DNA of 34,654 nt from Flavobacteriaceae bacterium (GCA_015494075.1 WGBX01000170.1:1-34654); one strand, 5' to 3'; positions 1 to 10,316 are shown, counted from the stretch's first letter. Numbers and translations: made by a program. The notes: generated by a model from the sequence alone, not told the origin.

Positions 1-29
1 CTTTATGGGCTCAACTTTAAAACTTAACT

Positions 30-3000
30 ATGATGAAAAAAATCAAGTATTTTAAATCACTGTTTATGCTACTATTATTTTTTGGTAGTATGAGCAGTTT
101 TGCTCAAATAACTGTTAGTGGTACAGTTAAGGATACGCAGGGTGAAGCACTACCCGGTGTAGAAATTATTATTGTAGGCACACATAATGGCACTACCACC
201 GATTTTGATGGTAAATATGTCATTAAAGCCAAAAAAGGCGATAAAATTAAAGCCAGCTATATTGGCATGTCGCCACAAACAAAAACAGTACAAGGTCCCA
301 AACTAGACTTTGTCTTAAAAGAAGATGCGCTCGGACTGGATGAAGTTGTGGTTACTGCACAAAGTGGTACTGTTACAAAAAAACAATTGGGAAGTGTCAT
401 TCATACTGTTAAAATGGAAAAATTAGGCACTAGAAATGTTTCTAATGCAGCAGAAGCCTTACAAGGTGCATTGCCAGGTGCCAGAATTATGCGAAATTCG
501 GGCTCTGTTGCACCGAGTATTTCTATCCGCTTGCGAGGCCCTTCTACGGTTTTAGGTAGTTCAGATCCTCTTATAATGATAGATGGTATGATTATTAATA
601 ATGATACACGAAGCGCCATAGGTTCCGGAGGTAGTTCTGACCCATTATCAGATATCGATTTAAATGATATTGAAAAAATAGAAGTTTTAAAAGGACCTGC
701 AGCATCAGCAATGTATGGTTCCATGGCTAGCAATGGAATTATCCAAATATTTACTAAGCGAGGAAAAATAGGTGAACCTTCGGTAACGGTTACTTCCAGT
801 ATTAATATCAATCAAATAAGAAAATATAAGCCTTATAATGAAACCTTATTAACATGGGATACAGATATTAACGGCAACCTTATTACGGTACCTATTGACA
901 AACGTTACGATTATCAAAGCTATGTTTTTCATAAAGCTTACGGCACATACAATAGTGTAAAAATAAGCGGTGGCTCTGAATGGACTCAATATACATTAAG
1001 CGGTTCTATTTTAGATAATGAAGGTATTATTCGCAATTCTGAATATGACCGGAAAAATGTTGATTTAAAAATAAATCAAAAACTTTCCGATTGGATTAAA
1101 ATCAATTTAGGCGTTATTTATTCAAATAACAAAACTAAAGAGATACCTTATGGTTATTCATCTAGTTATAAATATGCTCCTTTACAATCATTGCTTTTTG
1201 CCGATAATAGTACCAATCCTGTAAATCCGGATGGTACATACAACAGCCTTGGTTGGATGGGAAACCCCTATGAAAGTATTGACAAAATTGATGCTACACT
1301 TGATATTGACCGGATTATAAATAATGTAACGGTAAATATGACACCACTTGACAATTTACATGTTGATTACATTTTTGGTTATGACCATACCAGTAGTAAC
1401 AGTAAATTTAAAGTACCTTATGGCTTTGGAGCTGATCCAGACGGCGACTTAAGTTTATCACAAGATAAGTACGACATTTTGAGTTCTCATATTAAAGCTA
1501 ATTATTCTTATGCTTTTACAGATGATATCAAAGCTTCAACAGGCGCTGGTTTTCAATATTTATACAATAAAAAGCGTTTTAACCTTCAACACAACCCAAC
1601 TTTATCTATTTTTGACAATTTAGACGTCATGAATGGATCCAACAATATAGTTGCATCAAGTTCTATATACGAATATGCCATTTGGGGAAGTTGGATACAA
1701 CAACATTTTAATTTTTATGATAAATTACATTTAACATTTGGAGGTCGCTGGGATCAAGCATCAACATTTGGCGACGATGTTCAAAGTTTTTACCCAAAAG
1801 TCAGTGGATCATTGGTATTATCTGATTTTGATTTCTGGGAAAACAGTCTAGGAAAATATATCAATTCATTCAAATTAAGAGGCGCTTGGGGCGAAGCCGG
1901 TAACATGACTGCATTGACCAGCACTTCAAATATTAATGTAAAATATGGTTCTCTTTATAGCTCAGATTCATATTTAAATGAAACTATCTACATTCCTAAT
2001 TCAACAGATGGAAATGTAGATATTAAACCCGAAGTAACAGAGGAACGCGAATTTGGTTTCGATGCCTCATTTTTAAATGGAAAAATAGGAATGGAATTCA
2101 CCATTTATCATCAAGATGTTTCAGATTTATTACTTAATACCGTAATGGCACCTTCATCAGGATTTTCCTCACGGGTTGATAATGTGGGAAGTCTTACCAA
2201 TGACGGTTTAGAGCTAAGTATCAAAGCCTTATTATTTAAAAACAAAGATTTTAGATGGGAAGGTGCAATTAACTATTCAACCAATAAAAATGAAGTCTCT
2301 AACATAGCAGGAGGTTACAAAACCTTAGGAGGCTATGGCACATCTATTGCTGCCAATGGATATCCTTTAGGTGTATTCTATGGCTATTTTTATGCAACTG
2401 ATGAAAATGGTAATTGGGTATTGGATGCAAACGGAAATCCTCAAAGAGCTCGTGGTATTCAAATAGATAGTGACGGTGACGGATTCCCCGAAAGTTATGA
2501 ACAACAATTTGACAGCAATGGGCAACCAACAGGTACAACACTTAAAAAGGTTATAGGTGATCCTAATCCCGATTATATTTTATCATTTAACAACACATTT
2601 AAATATAAGAATTTTGGCTTATTCATTTCTGTTGAAGCCATTCAAGGTTTTGATATTTTCAGTTGGGATAAACGAATGGGACAATCCTTATCAACATCTT
2701 CAGGAGCAATATTTACAGGATGGGATTTTGCCGGACAAGACTTAGCTAATGGTACACATGGTTGGTATGGTAGTCGTTTTTATATTTATGAATCTCATAT
2801 TGAAGACGGCTCTTTTGTTAAGCTAAGAAACGTTTCATTAAGTTATGATTGGAAAGGGCCTTTAAAAGGCATTAAATCTATTCAATTTAACCTCAGTGGA
2901 TCAAACCTAATTTCTTGGGATCATTATTGGGGATACGATCCGGAAGTCAATTCATGGGGAAAATCTAATGGTGCACGTTCACAAGATTATGCCAATATAC

Positions 3001-3044
3001 CCATTCCCAAAGTTTACACATTTGGCGTTAAATTTAAATTTTAA
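30..3044 (+). CDS. SusC/RagA-family TonB-linked outer membrane protein
   Basis: Outer-membrane TonB-dependent transporter that would import a bound nutrient, usually an oligosaccharide or peptide, with its SusD lipoprotein partner. Seen: a signal peptide ending near residue 25 (SSFAQ), a carboxypeptidase-regulatory-like domain at about 27-100 (VSGTVKDTQGEALPGVEI), the family linker LDEVVVTA near 105, a plug domain at about 115-245 with SIRLRGPSTVLG and DPLIMIDG, then a beta-barrel to the C-terminal aromatic end (GVKFKF). The 1004 residues are normal for the family. Two ATG codons are adjacent (30 and 33) and either could start. The susD gene follows after 3 bases, so they are co-transcribed. 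Nothing in the sequence identifies the substrate, and no glycoside hydrolase or SusE/F gene follows. The promoter lies left of the window. Confidence 0.95.
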   Translation: MMKKIKYFKSLFMLLLFFGSMSSFAQITVSGTVKDTQGEALPGVEIIIVGTHNGTTTDFDGKYVIKAKKGDKIKASYIGMSPQTKTVQGPKLDFVLKEDALGLDEVVVTAQSGTVTKKQLGSVIHTVKMEKLGTRNVSNAAEALQGALPGARIMRNSGSVAPSISIRLRGPSTVLGSSDPLIMIDGMIINNDTRSAIGSGGSSDPLSDIDLNDIEKIEVLKGPAASAMYGSMASNGIIQIFTKRGKIGEPSVTVTSSININQIRKYKPYNETLLTWDTDINGNLITVPIDKRYDYQSYVFHKAYGTYNSVKISGGSEWTQYTLSGSILDNEGIIRNSEYDRKNVDLKINQKLSDWIKINLGVIYSNNKTKEIPYGYSSSYKYAPLQSLLFADNSTNPVNPDGTYNSLGWMGNPYESIDKIDATLDIDRIINNVTVNMTPLDNLHVDYIFGYDHTSSNSKFKVPYGFGADPDGDLSLSQDKYDILSSHIKANYSYAFTDDIKASTGAGFQYLYNKKRFNLQHNPTLSIFDNLDVMNGSNNIVASSSIYEYAIWGSWIQQHFNFYDKLHLTFGGRWDQASTFGDDVQSFYPKVSGSLVLSDFDFWENSLGKYINSFKLRGAWGEAGNMTALTSTSNINVKYGSLYSSDSYLNETIYIPNSTDGNVDIKPEVTEEREFGFDASFLNGKIGMEFTIYHQDVSDLLLNTVMAPSSGFSSRVDNVGSLTNDGLELSIKALLFKNKDFRWEGAINYSTNKNEVSNIAGGYKTLGGYGTSIAANGYPLGVFYGYFYATDENGNWVLDANGNPQRARGIQIDSDGDGFPESYEQQFDSNGQPTGTTLKKVIGDPNPDYILSFNNTFKYKNFGLFISVEAIQGFDIFSWDKRMGQSLSTSSGAIFTGWDFAGQDLANGTHGWYGSRFYIYESHIEDGSFVKLRNVSLSYDWKGPLKGIKSIQFNLSGSNLISWDHYWGYDPEVNSWGKSNGARSQDYANIPIPKVYTFGVKFKF

Positions 3045-3047
3045 AAC

Positions 3048-4415
3048 ATGAACAAAATGAAAAAAATAAGTATATTATTCCTGTTAATTCTTTCGTTAAG
3101 CGCTTGCGAGAAGGAATTTATAGATAAAAATGAAGTAACAGAAGAAGTTGCATACAATACACCCGAAGCCTATCCCGGCATTTTATTGGGAATGACTAAA
3201 ATTTTTACTGTCGAAGCTTTAAAAGATATCGTCAAAGGGCCCGGACTTACAGCTAAAGAGTTTGGTAGAGCCAATACCTATGTTACAACTATACAATTAG
3301 CCAATGGCGGCCAAGGTATTACCGATGATAACGCTGCTGTTAAAGGTATTTGGACTGAACTACACCGCAGCCGCGGGATTGCAGAAAAAGTTTTAGCAAA
3401 CATTGATCAAGTGAATTTTATAAATGCTGATGAAGGCGTTGCTTATAAAGCTTATGCACAATTTTTTAAAGGTATGACTATAGGCTATTTAGCCAATTAC
3501 TGGGAAAAGGTAACTATAGATAACGATCCTAACAATCAAGCTCAATTTGTAGATAGATTGGCCGGCTACCAAACAGCCATTGATTATTTAAATGCTGCAC
3601 AACAAGCTTTTGATAACAATGCCAATGCCGCTGCAGTTATTAACAATTTAGTCTCTTATAATTTTTCTGTTATTGATGTAATACATACTTTCAAAGCCCG
3701 TTATTATCTCGAAATAGGCGACTATCAAAATGCTTATAATGAAGCTAATGCCGTAGACTTAACAGCTAAATCTGTTTGGTCTTATGATGGTGGTTCTATT
3801 AAAAATCCTATTTACGCCCAATTAGTAGATGCTGGTGCTGTTCTAAATTATAAACCTTTTGATGAACTAGGATTAATAACCGCTCATACACCTGACCCCG
3901 GTGATGGCCGAATAAATTTCTATTTAGACAATACAGTTTTAATGCAAGATCTTGATTGCGGTTTTGACTTATATAATCCAAATGGCTTTTGGAATAGTGA
4001 TAATGCCGATATTCCAGTATATTTACCCGGAGAAATATTACTGATAAAAGCAGAAGCAAAAGCAAGACTCGGTGGTACAACAAACTTAAATGAAGCCGTT
4101 AGCCTTATTGACCAAGTACGAACCAAAACATCAGGCAGTGATGTATTTGGTGTCGGTGCAGCTTTAGGACCTTGGGGTGGAAATGCTAATGATGCCAATG
4201 CCGTATTAGATGAAATATACAGAAATTATGCAGCCGAACTCTATTTAGAAGGCCTACGTTTTCCTATCCACCGACGATTCTTTCCAAATTATTTAGATGG
4301 CATAGACTGGAATAATGTTAATCGCTGTCAACTGGAAAGAGTCAATAATTTTTATCCATATCCTGATAGTGAACGGGCTAACAATCTTAATTGTCCTCCC
4401 AACCCTGCTTATTAA
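3048..4415 (+). CDS. SusD/RagB-family nutrient-binding outer membrane lipoprotein
   Basis: Surface lipoprotein that caps the SusC barrel and binds the nutrient. Seen: a lipoprotein signal peptide with lipobox LSAC followed by EKEFIDKN, and a helix-rich TPR-like body. Typical SusD segments are present: a long ARYYLEIGDYQNAYNEA helix pair near residue 225, and the late LPGEILLIKAEAKARLGG and YRNYAAELYLEGLRF segments where RagB/SusD proteins are most conserved. The 455 residues are slightly short for the family (about 500) but complete. A second ATG at 3057 (MKKI) could be the true start. It sits 3 bases behind the susC-type gene and ahead of a hairpin terminator. Ligand unknown. Confidence 0.93.
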   Translation: MNKMKKISILFLLILSLSACEKEFIDKNEVTEEVAYNTPEAYPGILLGMTKIFTVEALKDIVKGPGLTAKEFGRANTYVTTIQLANGGQGITDDNAAVKGIWTELHRSRGIAEKVLANIDQVNFINADEGVAYKAYAQFFKGMTIGYLANYWEKVTIDNDPNNQAQFVDRLAGYQTAIDYLNAAQQAFDNNANAAAVINNLVSYNFSVIDVIHTFKARYYLEIGDYQNAYNEANAVDLTAKSVWSYDGGSIKNPIYAQLVDAGAVLNYKPFDELGLITAHTPDPGDGRINFYLDNTVLMQDLDCGFDLYNPNGFWNSDNADIPVYLPGEILLIKAEAKARLGGTTNLNEAVSLIDQVRTKTSGSDVFGVGAALGPWGGNANDANAVLDEIYRNYAAELYLEGLRFPIHRRFFPNYLDGIDWNNVNRCQLERVNNFYPYPDSERANNLNCPPNPAY

Positions 4416-4436
4416 AAATTGACTATTTATAAAATA

Positions 4437-4463
4437 TTTAGGGCTTCTTTTTGAAGCCCTAAA
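4437..4463 (+). terminator. Hairpin terminator after susCD-type pair
   Basis: Perfect 11-bp inverted repeat (TTTAGGGCTTC / GAAGCCCTAAA) with a TTTTT loop, 21 bases after the SusD stop codon. The U-tract after the stem is weak, so termination may be incomplete. Confidence 0.7.
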
Positions 4464-4495
4464 TTGTATCTTAACTAAATTTTTACACAATAAAA

Positions 4496-4526
4496 TTGTG
4501 ACATACTATAAAGATAATTACATTTG
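4496..4526 (+). promoter_or_regulatory. Flavobacterial sigma-A-type promoter for pfkA-gap
   Basis: TTG at 4496-4498, a 20-base spacer, then TACATTTG at 4519-4526. This matches the Bacteroidota consensus TTG-N17-23-TAnnTTTG. Transcription would begin near 4533, giving a leader of about 60 bases before pfkA. Confidence 0.65.
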
Positions 4527-4591
4527 CATAGGATTTCATTGTTTAATTGAAATGGCTCTGTATAACAATGTTAACTATCAAAATTTAAAGG

Positions 4592-5587
4592 ATGAAAAAA
4601 ATGAAAAAAACTATACAAAATATAGCTGTCATGACCTCGGGAGGAGATGCGCCGGGTATGAATGCCGCTATCAGAGCAGTTATTAGAACTGCTGTTTTTT
4701 ATAAGTTAGACCCCTTTGGTATTTATCGGGGCTATCAAGGCTTAATTGAAGGTGATATCGAACGTTTTACGGCAAGAAAAGTCAGTAACATAATCAATAG
4801 AGGAGGCACTATCTTAAAAACTGCACGATCACAAGAATTTCGTACAGTTGAAGGACGAAAAAAAGCTTACGATCAACTGGTTAAGCACAATATAGACGCG
4901 CTTATTGTAATAGGTGGAGACGGCTCATTTACCGGAGCTCAAATATTTTCAGAAGAGTTTGATTTTCCTGTAATTGGTATTCCGGGAACAATTGACAATG
5001 ATATTTTTGGTACAGATTTTACCATCGGATTCGATACAGCAAGTAATACGGCTACAGAAGCCATTGACAAAATTCGTGATACCGCAAGCTCGCATAACCG
5101 TTTGTTTTTTATTGAAGTTATGGGACGCAATGCAGGCTTTTTGGCCTTGTATAGCGGCATTGCCGGTGGAGCAGAAGAAATATTAATACCCGAAGAAAAT
5201 ATCGGTATAGATAAATTGGTTGAATCATTAAGACGCAGTAAAAGAGCAGGTAAAACCAGTAGTATTGTTATCGTTGCAGAAGGTGATAAAACCGGTAAAA
5301 ATGTTTTTGAATTGGCTAAATATGTCGATGAAAATCTTAAAGAATATGAATCAAGAGTTGTCATTGTCGGTCATATCCAACGTGGTGGCTGTCCAACCAC
5401 TTTTGACAGAGTATTAGCCAGTCGTTTAGGCGTTAAAGCCGTCGAGGCCCTTCTTGATGGTAAAAATAGAATAATGGTAGGATTTAAAAACAATAAAGTT
5501 GAATACACTAACCTAAAAGAAGCTGTAAATTTACACCGCAGTATAAACAAAGAATTATTAGAAATCAGCGATATTTTGACCACTTAA
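4592..5587 (+). CDS. pfkA: ATP-dependent 6-phosphofructokinase
   Basis: Cytoplasmic enzyme that phosphorylates fructose 6-phosphate to fructose 1,6-bisphosphate, the committed step of glycolysis. Seen: N-terminal nucleotide loop TSGGDAPGMNAAIRA, GGDGS at 108-112, PGTIDND with the catalytic Asp at about 135, and MGRNAGFLAL and GHIQRGG motifs. Gly after GGD, and Gly (not Lys) in PGTIDND, are the residues that mark ATP-using rather than pyrophosphate-using enzymes. The 331 residues are typical of the short bacterial form. In-frame ATGs at 4592 and 4601 both give plausible starts. gap follows after 30 bases without a terminator, so the two glycolytic genes probably share the upstream promoter. 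Confidence 0.97.
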   Translation: MKKMKKTIQNIAVMTSGGDAPGMNAAIRAVIRTAVFYKLDPFGIYRGYQGLIEGDIERFTARKVSNIINRGGTILKTARSQEFRTVEGRKKAYDQLVKHNIDALIVIGGDGSFTGAQIFSEEFDFPVIGIPGTIDNDIFGTDFTIGFDTASNTATEAIDKIRDTASSHNRLFFIEVMGRNAGFLALYSGIAGGAEEILIPEENIGIDKLVESLRRSKRAGKTSSIVIVAEGDKTGKNVFELAKYVDENLKEYESRVVIVGHIQRGGCPTTFDRVLASRLGVKAVEALLDGKNRIMVGFKNNKVEYTNLKEAVNLHRSINKELLEISDILTT

Positions 5588-5605
5588 ATATAAATAAATA
5601 TATAA

Positions 5606-6616
<1,011 letters not shown>

Positions 6617-6628
6617 TAACATATAATT

Positions 6629-6670
6629 AACATTAAAAAAGCCGGCAAGTTTGCCGGCTTTTTTAATGTT
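6629..6670. terminator. Bidirectional terminator between gap and pta
   Basis: An 18-bp perfect stem with a GCCGGC core flanked by A6 on one side and T6 on the other, and a 6-base loop at 6647-6652. The A-stem-T symmetry gives a U-tract on both strands, which suits the convergent gap (+) and pta (-) genes. Confidence 0.92.
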
Positions 6671-6680
6671 AATTTCAAAC

Positions 6681-8819
6681 TTATTGTTTTGACTTTTGTT
6701 GATTTGCTGATTTTTTTTGTATTTCCTGATCATCCTGAGCTTGAATGGCTGTTAGCAAAATAGTATTATACACATCATCAACGGTACAACCTCTACTTAA
6801 ATCATTAACCGGTTTATTTAAACCTTGTAACATGGGGCCGATTGCCAAAGCTCCTGTTTCTCTCTGCACGGCCTTATAAGTATTATTTCCTGTATTCAAA
6901 TCAGGGAATATTAATACACTAGCCTGACCTGCAACCGGTGAATTAGGCATTTTTTTCTTGCCTACTTCCGGGTCAACAGCAGCGTCATATTGAATAGGAC
7001 CTTCAACTAAAATATCAGGCCGTTTTTCTTTGACAATCTCAGTAGCTTTACGAACCTTTTCAACATCCTCACCCTTTCCGGAGCTACCCGATGAATAAGA
7101 TAACATAGCAACTTTTGGCTTAATACCAAACTTTTTGGCAGAATCTGCAGTGGCAATGGCTATTTCGGCTAATTGTTCTGAGTTAGGATTAGGGTTAATG
7201 GCACAATCTGCAAAAGCAGATACTCTATCTGGCAAACACATGAAAAAGACCGAGGAAACCAATTTGGCATCAGGCTTAGTTTTAATCAATTGTAATGCCG
7301 GCCGGATAGTATGTTGAGTTGTATGTACCGCTCCTGAAACCATACCATCAGCATCTCCTGTTAAAACCATCATGGTTCCAAAATAAGATGGATCTTTAAC
7401 CAAGTCATAAGCAGTTGCTTCAGTAATCCCCTTATGTTTTCTGAGTTCATATAGTTTTTTTGCATAAGCATCTGATTTTGTAGATGTTTCAGGATCGACT
7501 ATTTTAATTTCATTACAATTTAAATTGATACCTTTATTTTTTACTATCTGACAAATTTGATCACGTTTGCCTAATAAAATTATATCGACCAAGCCTGATT
7601 CTTGCAATCTGGCAGCGGCTTTCAATATTCTTTCATCAGTTCCTTCGGGTAATACAATACGTTTGTGTTCTCTACCTGCCCATTCTTCCAGATTGTACAA
7701 AAACATAGAAGGCGTCATTTTTTCATTCTCGTATTGAATTAATTTATCTAAAATTTGCTTCACATCAACATGTTTTTTAAACAAACTGATAGAACGCATA
7801 ATTTTGCGTTTATCAAAAGGATTAATCCGTGGTTTAAGATCAGCTATTTGGGTAGTAACTTCGTAAGTATTGGGTTTGACAACAATAATAGGCAAGCTGG
7901 TATTAATGCCGTCAATGAGTTTAAGAATGGGCTTTTCGGGTGTGATGCCACCAGATAAAACCAAACCGGAAATACTTGGATAAGCATCGCTCTTATCTGC
8001 TTGTATAGCTCCTAAAATGAGATCGCCTCTATCGCCGGGCGTTATAACAACTGATTTATCACGTAAGCGTGACAAATAATGCCGGAGTTGCATGGCACCG
8101 ACTTCGTAATTTTTAACAGGTTTCTCCAGATGGTCTTCTCCAAATAAAACTTTACCATCAAAATAGTTGAGAATATCTCTCATACTGGGTTTTAAAAGGT
8201 TTTCGTCTCTTGGAATAGCAGTTACATAAGTGCCTTCATCGACTAATTTTTGAAGGCGTCCCACTAGTCTTTTCAGATTTTTGGGTTTAATTTTGTTAGC
8301 TATAATTGCCGGGACTTCTACTTTCTCCTCTCTAAAACTATCATAAGCCAATTTGACATTGCTAATATATTCTTCAAAACCTTTTGAAACCCCACTAGAT
8401 ACTAAGATAGTTGGAATTGATAAATTAGATGCCAATTTAACATTAAGTTCAAATTCAATCATAGCTCCTTCACCTGAGAAGTCACTACCTTCTATTAAAA
8501 TAAAGTCGAACTTTTTTTCGAGCTTTTTATATTTTCGAATAATTTTTTCTATAATTTTTTTCTCTTGTCCTTGGTTTAAAAGTTTAACCATTTCGCTCCG
8601 GCTAAAAGCATAGGCATCATCATATTTCATGTCTAATTTAAAAAAATCGAGCATGGTTAAAATATGGTTATCTTTTTGACCTTCGGGATAATCATTAATC
8701 ACGGGTCTGAAATACCCAACTTTACTTTTTCTGATAAGTAATTCATTCATTAAACCAATGCTTATCAATGATTTACCGCTAAAAGGTTCTATTGTGGCAA
8801 TATAAACAGCTTTATTCAT
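6681..8819 (-). CDS. pta: Phosphate acetyltransferase, long form
   Basis: Interconverts acetyl-CoA plus phosphate with acetyl phosphate plus CoA in acetate metabolism. Three parts are visible, as in the 714-residue E. coli enzyme: an N-terminal P-loop/BioD-like domain (IATIEPFSGKS), a DRTGG-type middle domain at about 215-330, and the PTA/PTB catalytic domain from about 370 to 700 (RIVLPEGTDERIL, GMVSGAVHTT, SYSSGSSGKGEDVEKV). The frame stays open to a TTG at 8843, but that TTG is part of a TAACTTTG promoter element, so ATG 8819 (MNKAVYI, 712 residues) is the better start. Its usual partner ackA is not next to it here. Monocistronic, facing gap. Confidence 0.95.
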   Translation of the reverse strand: MNKAVYIATIEPFSGKSLISIGLMNELLIRKSKVGYFRPVINDYPEGQKDNHILTMLDFFKLDMKYDDAYAFSRSEMVKLLNQGQEKKIIEKIIRKYKKLEKKFDFILIEGSDFSGEGAMIEFELNVKLASNLSIPTILVSSGVSKGFEEYISNVKLAYDSFREEKVEVPAIIANKIKPKNLKRLVGRLQKLVDEGTYVTAIPRDENLLKPSMRDILNYFDGKVLFGEDHLEKPVKNYEVGAMQLRHYLSRLRDKSVVITPGDRGDLILGAIQADKSDAYPSISGLVLSGGITPEKPILKLIDGINTSLPIIVVKPNTYEVTTQIADLKPRINPFDKRKIMRSISLFKKHVDVKQILDKLIQYENEKMTPSMFLYNLEEWAGREHKRIVLPEGTDERILKAAARLQESGLVDIILLGKRDQICQIVKNKGINLNCNEIKIVDPETSTKSDAYAKKLYELRKHKGITEATAYDLVKDPSYFGTMMVLTGDADGMVSGAVHTTQHTIRPALQLIKTKPDAKLVSSVFFMCLPDRVSAFADCAINPNPNSEQLAEIAIATADSAKKFGIKPKVAMLSYSSGSSGKGEDVEKVRKATEIVKEKRPDILVEGPIQYDAAVDPEVGKKKMPNSPVAGQASVLIFPDLNTGNNTYKAVQRETGALAIGPMLQGLNKPVNDLSRGCTVDDVYNTILLTAIQAQDDQEIQKKSANQQKSKQ

Positions 8820-8840
8820 TTTTATAGGTTTTATTTTAAG

Positions 8841-8848
8841 CAAAGTTA
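8841..8848 (-). promoter_or_regulatory. Promoter -7 element for pta
   Basis: TAACTTTG on the minus strand, 21 bases before ATG 8819, matches TAnnTTTG. No TTG was found at the right distance upstream, so only the -7 part is supported. Confidence 0.4.
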
Positions 8849-8893
8849 CTGATTATTGAGGCGAAAAAAATGATTATTTTTACTTTTTTACAT

Positions 8894-8920
8894 AAAAAAA
8901 CACCGAATAAATCGGTGTTT
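8894..8920 (-). terminator. Terminator of the FKBP-like lipoprotein gene
   Basis: Nine-bp stem (8898-8906 with 8912-8920, core CACCGA) with a 5-base loop. Read on the minus strand it is followed by a T7 run, the form expected for intrinsic termination of the gene ending at 8945. Confidence 0.8.
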
Positions 8921-8944
8921 ACAATAATTTTACATTAAAAATTT

Positions 8945-9820
8945 TTAATGTGTATCATCATCTAAATAATTAGGTATTCCATCACCATCACTATCATCAT
9001 TAGTTGGATCACCATCATGATTTGTATCTTCATCCTTCGTTAAAACACCATCACCATCATCATCATCGTCATATATATTTGCAATATAATCTTCGTCAGT
9101 GTCATCGTTTAAAACATCGCCATCACCATCGACGTCTTCATCTATATTTTTAACTAAATCATCATCGCTATCATCATTATCAACAAAAACTTTAAAGGAA
9201 AAAATCAAAGGTGAGTAAGCCGGTATTTCATTAGCTTCTTTTTCATAATATGCCAAACCTGATGGCGTAATCAACATTCCTGCTCCAAAACCTGAAAAGG
9301 TAAATGTACCATCACCATTTTCTGTATAAGTTCCATCTTTAAAATTTGGAAATACTTCTTGCCAAGCTTTAATAGTACTTGGTAAAGCAAACCATTGTGG
9401 CAAATGGTCTATAACCTCCTCAAAAACAGTATTGTCTAATAATAACCCTTTATAAGAGACTAAAATATTATCAAATTTCTCAACTTGTTGTTGGGTCCCT
9501 TCATTAAAAGGAATATAATATAAGTCGTAAATTAAATCTTCCACTTCTGGGTCTTCAACTTGTAAAACTTTTAAATTAGGGTCATCCCAAATGGAAGTAT
9601 GAGAACCTGCCGGATCAATGGTATCAATACTCATATTATATTGTGCATCTAATGTATAAAAATGTGTCTGCATGTATTCTACAATAGAATCCTTTTCAAC
9701 ATCATTATATTCTTCAATCCGATCTTTAATTTCAAATTCATAGATTGGTTCATCAGAGTTGCAGCTACCTAAAAGTAAAAAAGAAAAAATGGTTAAAAAG
9801 GTTAAAATTCTAATTTTCAT
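8945..9820 (-). CDS. FKBP-like lipoprotein with acidic TSP3-type calcium-binding tail
   Basis: Predicted outer-membrane lipoprotein. Seen: signal peptide with lipobox LLGSC (Cys20) followed by NSDEP, an acidic stretch of the kind seen in Bacteroidota surface lipoproteins. Residues about 110-220 resemble an FKBP peptidyl-prolyl isomerase: VSYKGLLLDNTVFEE, an AWQEVF tryptophan, SGLAYY and a final IFSFKVF strand. The FKBP active-site Asp in the usual VFD is Glu here, so activity is uncertain. Residues about 222-291 are a string of Asp-rich DxDGDG loops, like thrombospondin type 3 calcium-binding repeats, ending in NYLDDDTH. The first 90 residues after Cys20 match nothing I recognise. It has its own terminator and no operon partner. 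Role unknown; chaperone for surface proteins is a guess. Confidence 0.75.
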   Translation of the reverse strand: MKIRILTFLTIFSFLLLGSCNSDEPIYEFEIKDRIEEYNDVEKDSIVEYMQTHFYTLDAQYNMSIDTIDPAGSHTSIWDDPNLKVLQVEDPEVEDLIYDLYYIPFNEGTQQQVEKFDNILVSYKGLLLDNTVFEEVIDHLPQWFALPSTIKAWQEVFPNFKDGTYTENGDGTFTFSGFGAGMLITPSGLAYYEKEANEIPAYSPLIFSFKVFVDNDDSDDDLVKNIDEDVDGDGDVLNDDTDEDYIANIYDDDDDGDGVLTKDEDTNHDGDPTNDDSDGDGIPNYLDDDTH

Positions 9821-9909
9821 GTAATTATATTTTATTTGTGAAATAGGTTTTAAAATTAAATTTAAACTAAACTTCTGTATTTATTAAGCTGCAAGATACA
9901 ATTTTTATT

Positions 9910-9917
9910 TATTTTTG
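9910..9917 (+). promoter_or_regulatory. Promoter -7 element for the S4-protein operon
   Basis: TATTTTTG, 27 bases before the ATG at 9945, fits TAnnTTTG. No TTG at a proper distance upstream. Confidence 0.4.
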
Positions 9918-9944
9918 TATCACCATTAACAAAGTTTTAGAACT

Positions 9945-10316
9945 ATGCGTATTGATAAATTTTTATGGGCTATAAGATTTTACAAAACCCGGAATATAGC
10001 CGCTGATGCCATTAAAAAGCGTCATGTCAGCATTAACGGTATTATAGCAAAACCTTCCAAAGATGTTTTTGGAGGCGATATTATAGAGGTCCGCAAAAAT
10101 CAAATCAACTATAAGCTATTAGTATTAGATTTACCCAAAAGCCGGGTTGGCGCCAAATTAGTTCCTCAATACATTAAAGATCAAACCCCAAAAGAGGCTT
10201 TTGAACAACAAGAATTATTAAAAATAGCTAAAGATTATTACCGTAAAAAAGGTACCGGCCGCCCTACTAAAAAAGATCGCCGCGACTTAGAAGAATTTTT
10301 AGAAGATGAAGAATAA
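9945..10316 (+). CDS. S4-domain RNA-binding protein, Hsp15 family
   Basis: Small basic RNA-binding protein. The S4 domain fills residues 1-60: MRIDKFLWAIRFYKTRNIAADAI is the typical start, followed by KKRHVSINGIIAKPSKDV and a GDIIEV strand. The rest is charged, with a Lys/Arg-rich stretch (YYRKKGTGRPTKKDRRDLEE) near the C-terminus. In E. coli Hsp15 binds 50S subunits carrying stalled nascent chains; the same job here is an inference. Length 123 is close to Hsp15 (133). It overlaps the next gene by 11 bases, so translation may be coupled. Confidence 0.88.
   Translation: MRIDKFLWAIRFYKTRNIAADAIKKRHVSINGIIAKPSKDVFGGDIIEVRKNQINYKLLVLDLPKSRVGAKLVPQYIKDQTPKEAFEQQELLKIAKDYYRKKGTGRPTKKDRRDLEEFLEDEE

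Noticed and set aside
401-811. A 136-residue minus-strand frame inside the SusC-type gene
   Set aside because: Lies fully across the conserved plug domain coding region; composition is that of an antisense shadow.
8820-8843. TTG start giving pta eight extra residues
   Set aside because: The TTG belongs to a TAACTTTG promoter element, and ATG 8819 gives the family's normal N-terminus.
8945-9180. Dense CAT/ATC triplet repetition resembling a microsatellite
   Set aside because: It is the antisense of Asp and Gly codons in the acidic tail; the triplets are imperfect and the frame is intact, so a slippage-type phase switch is not supported.
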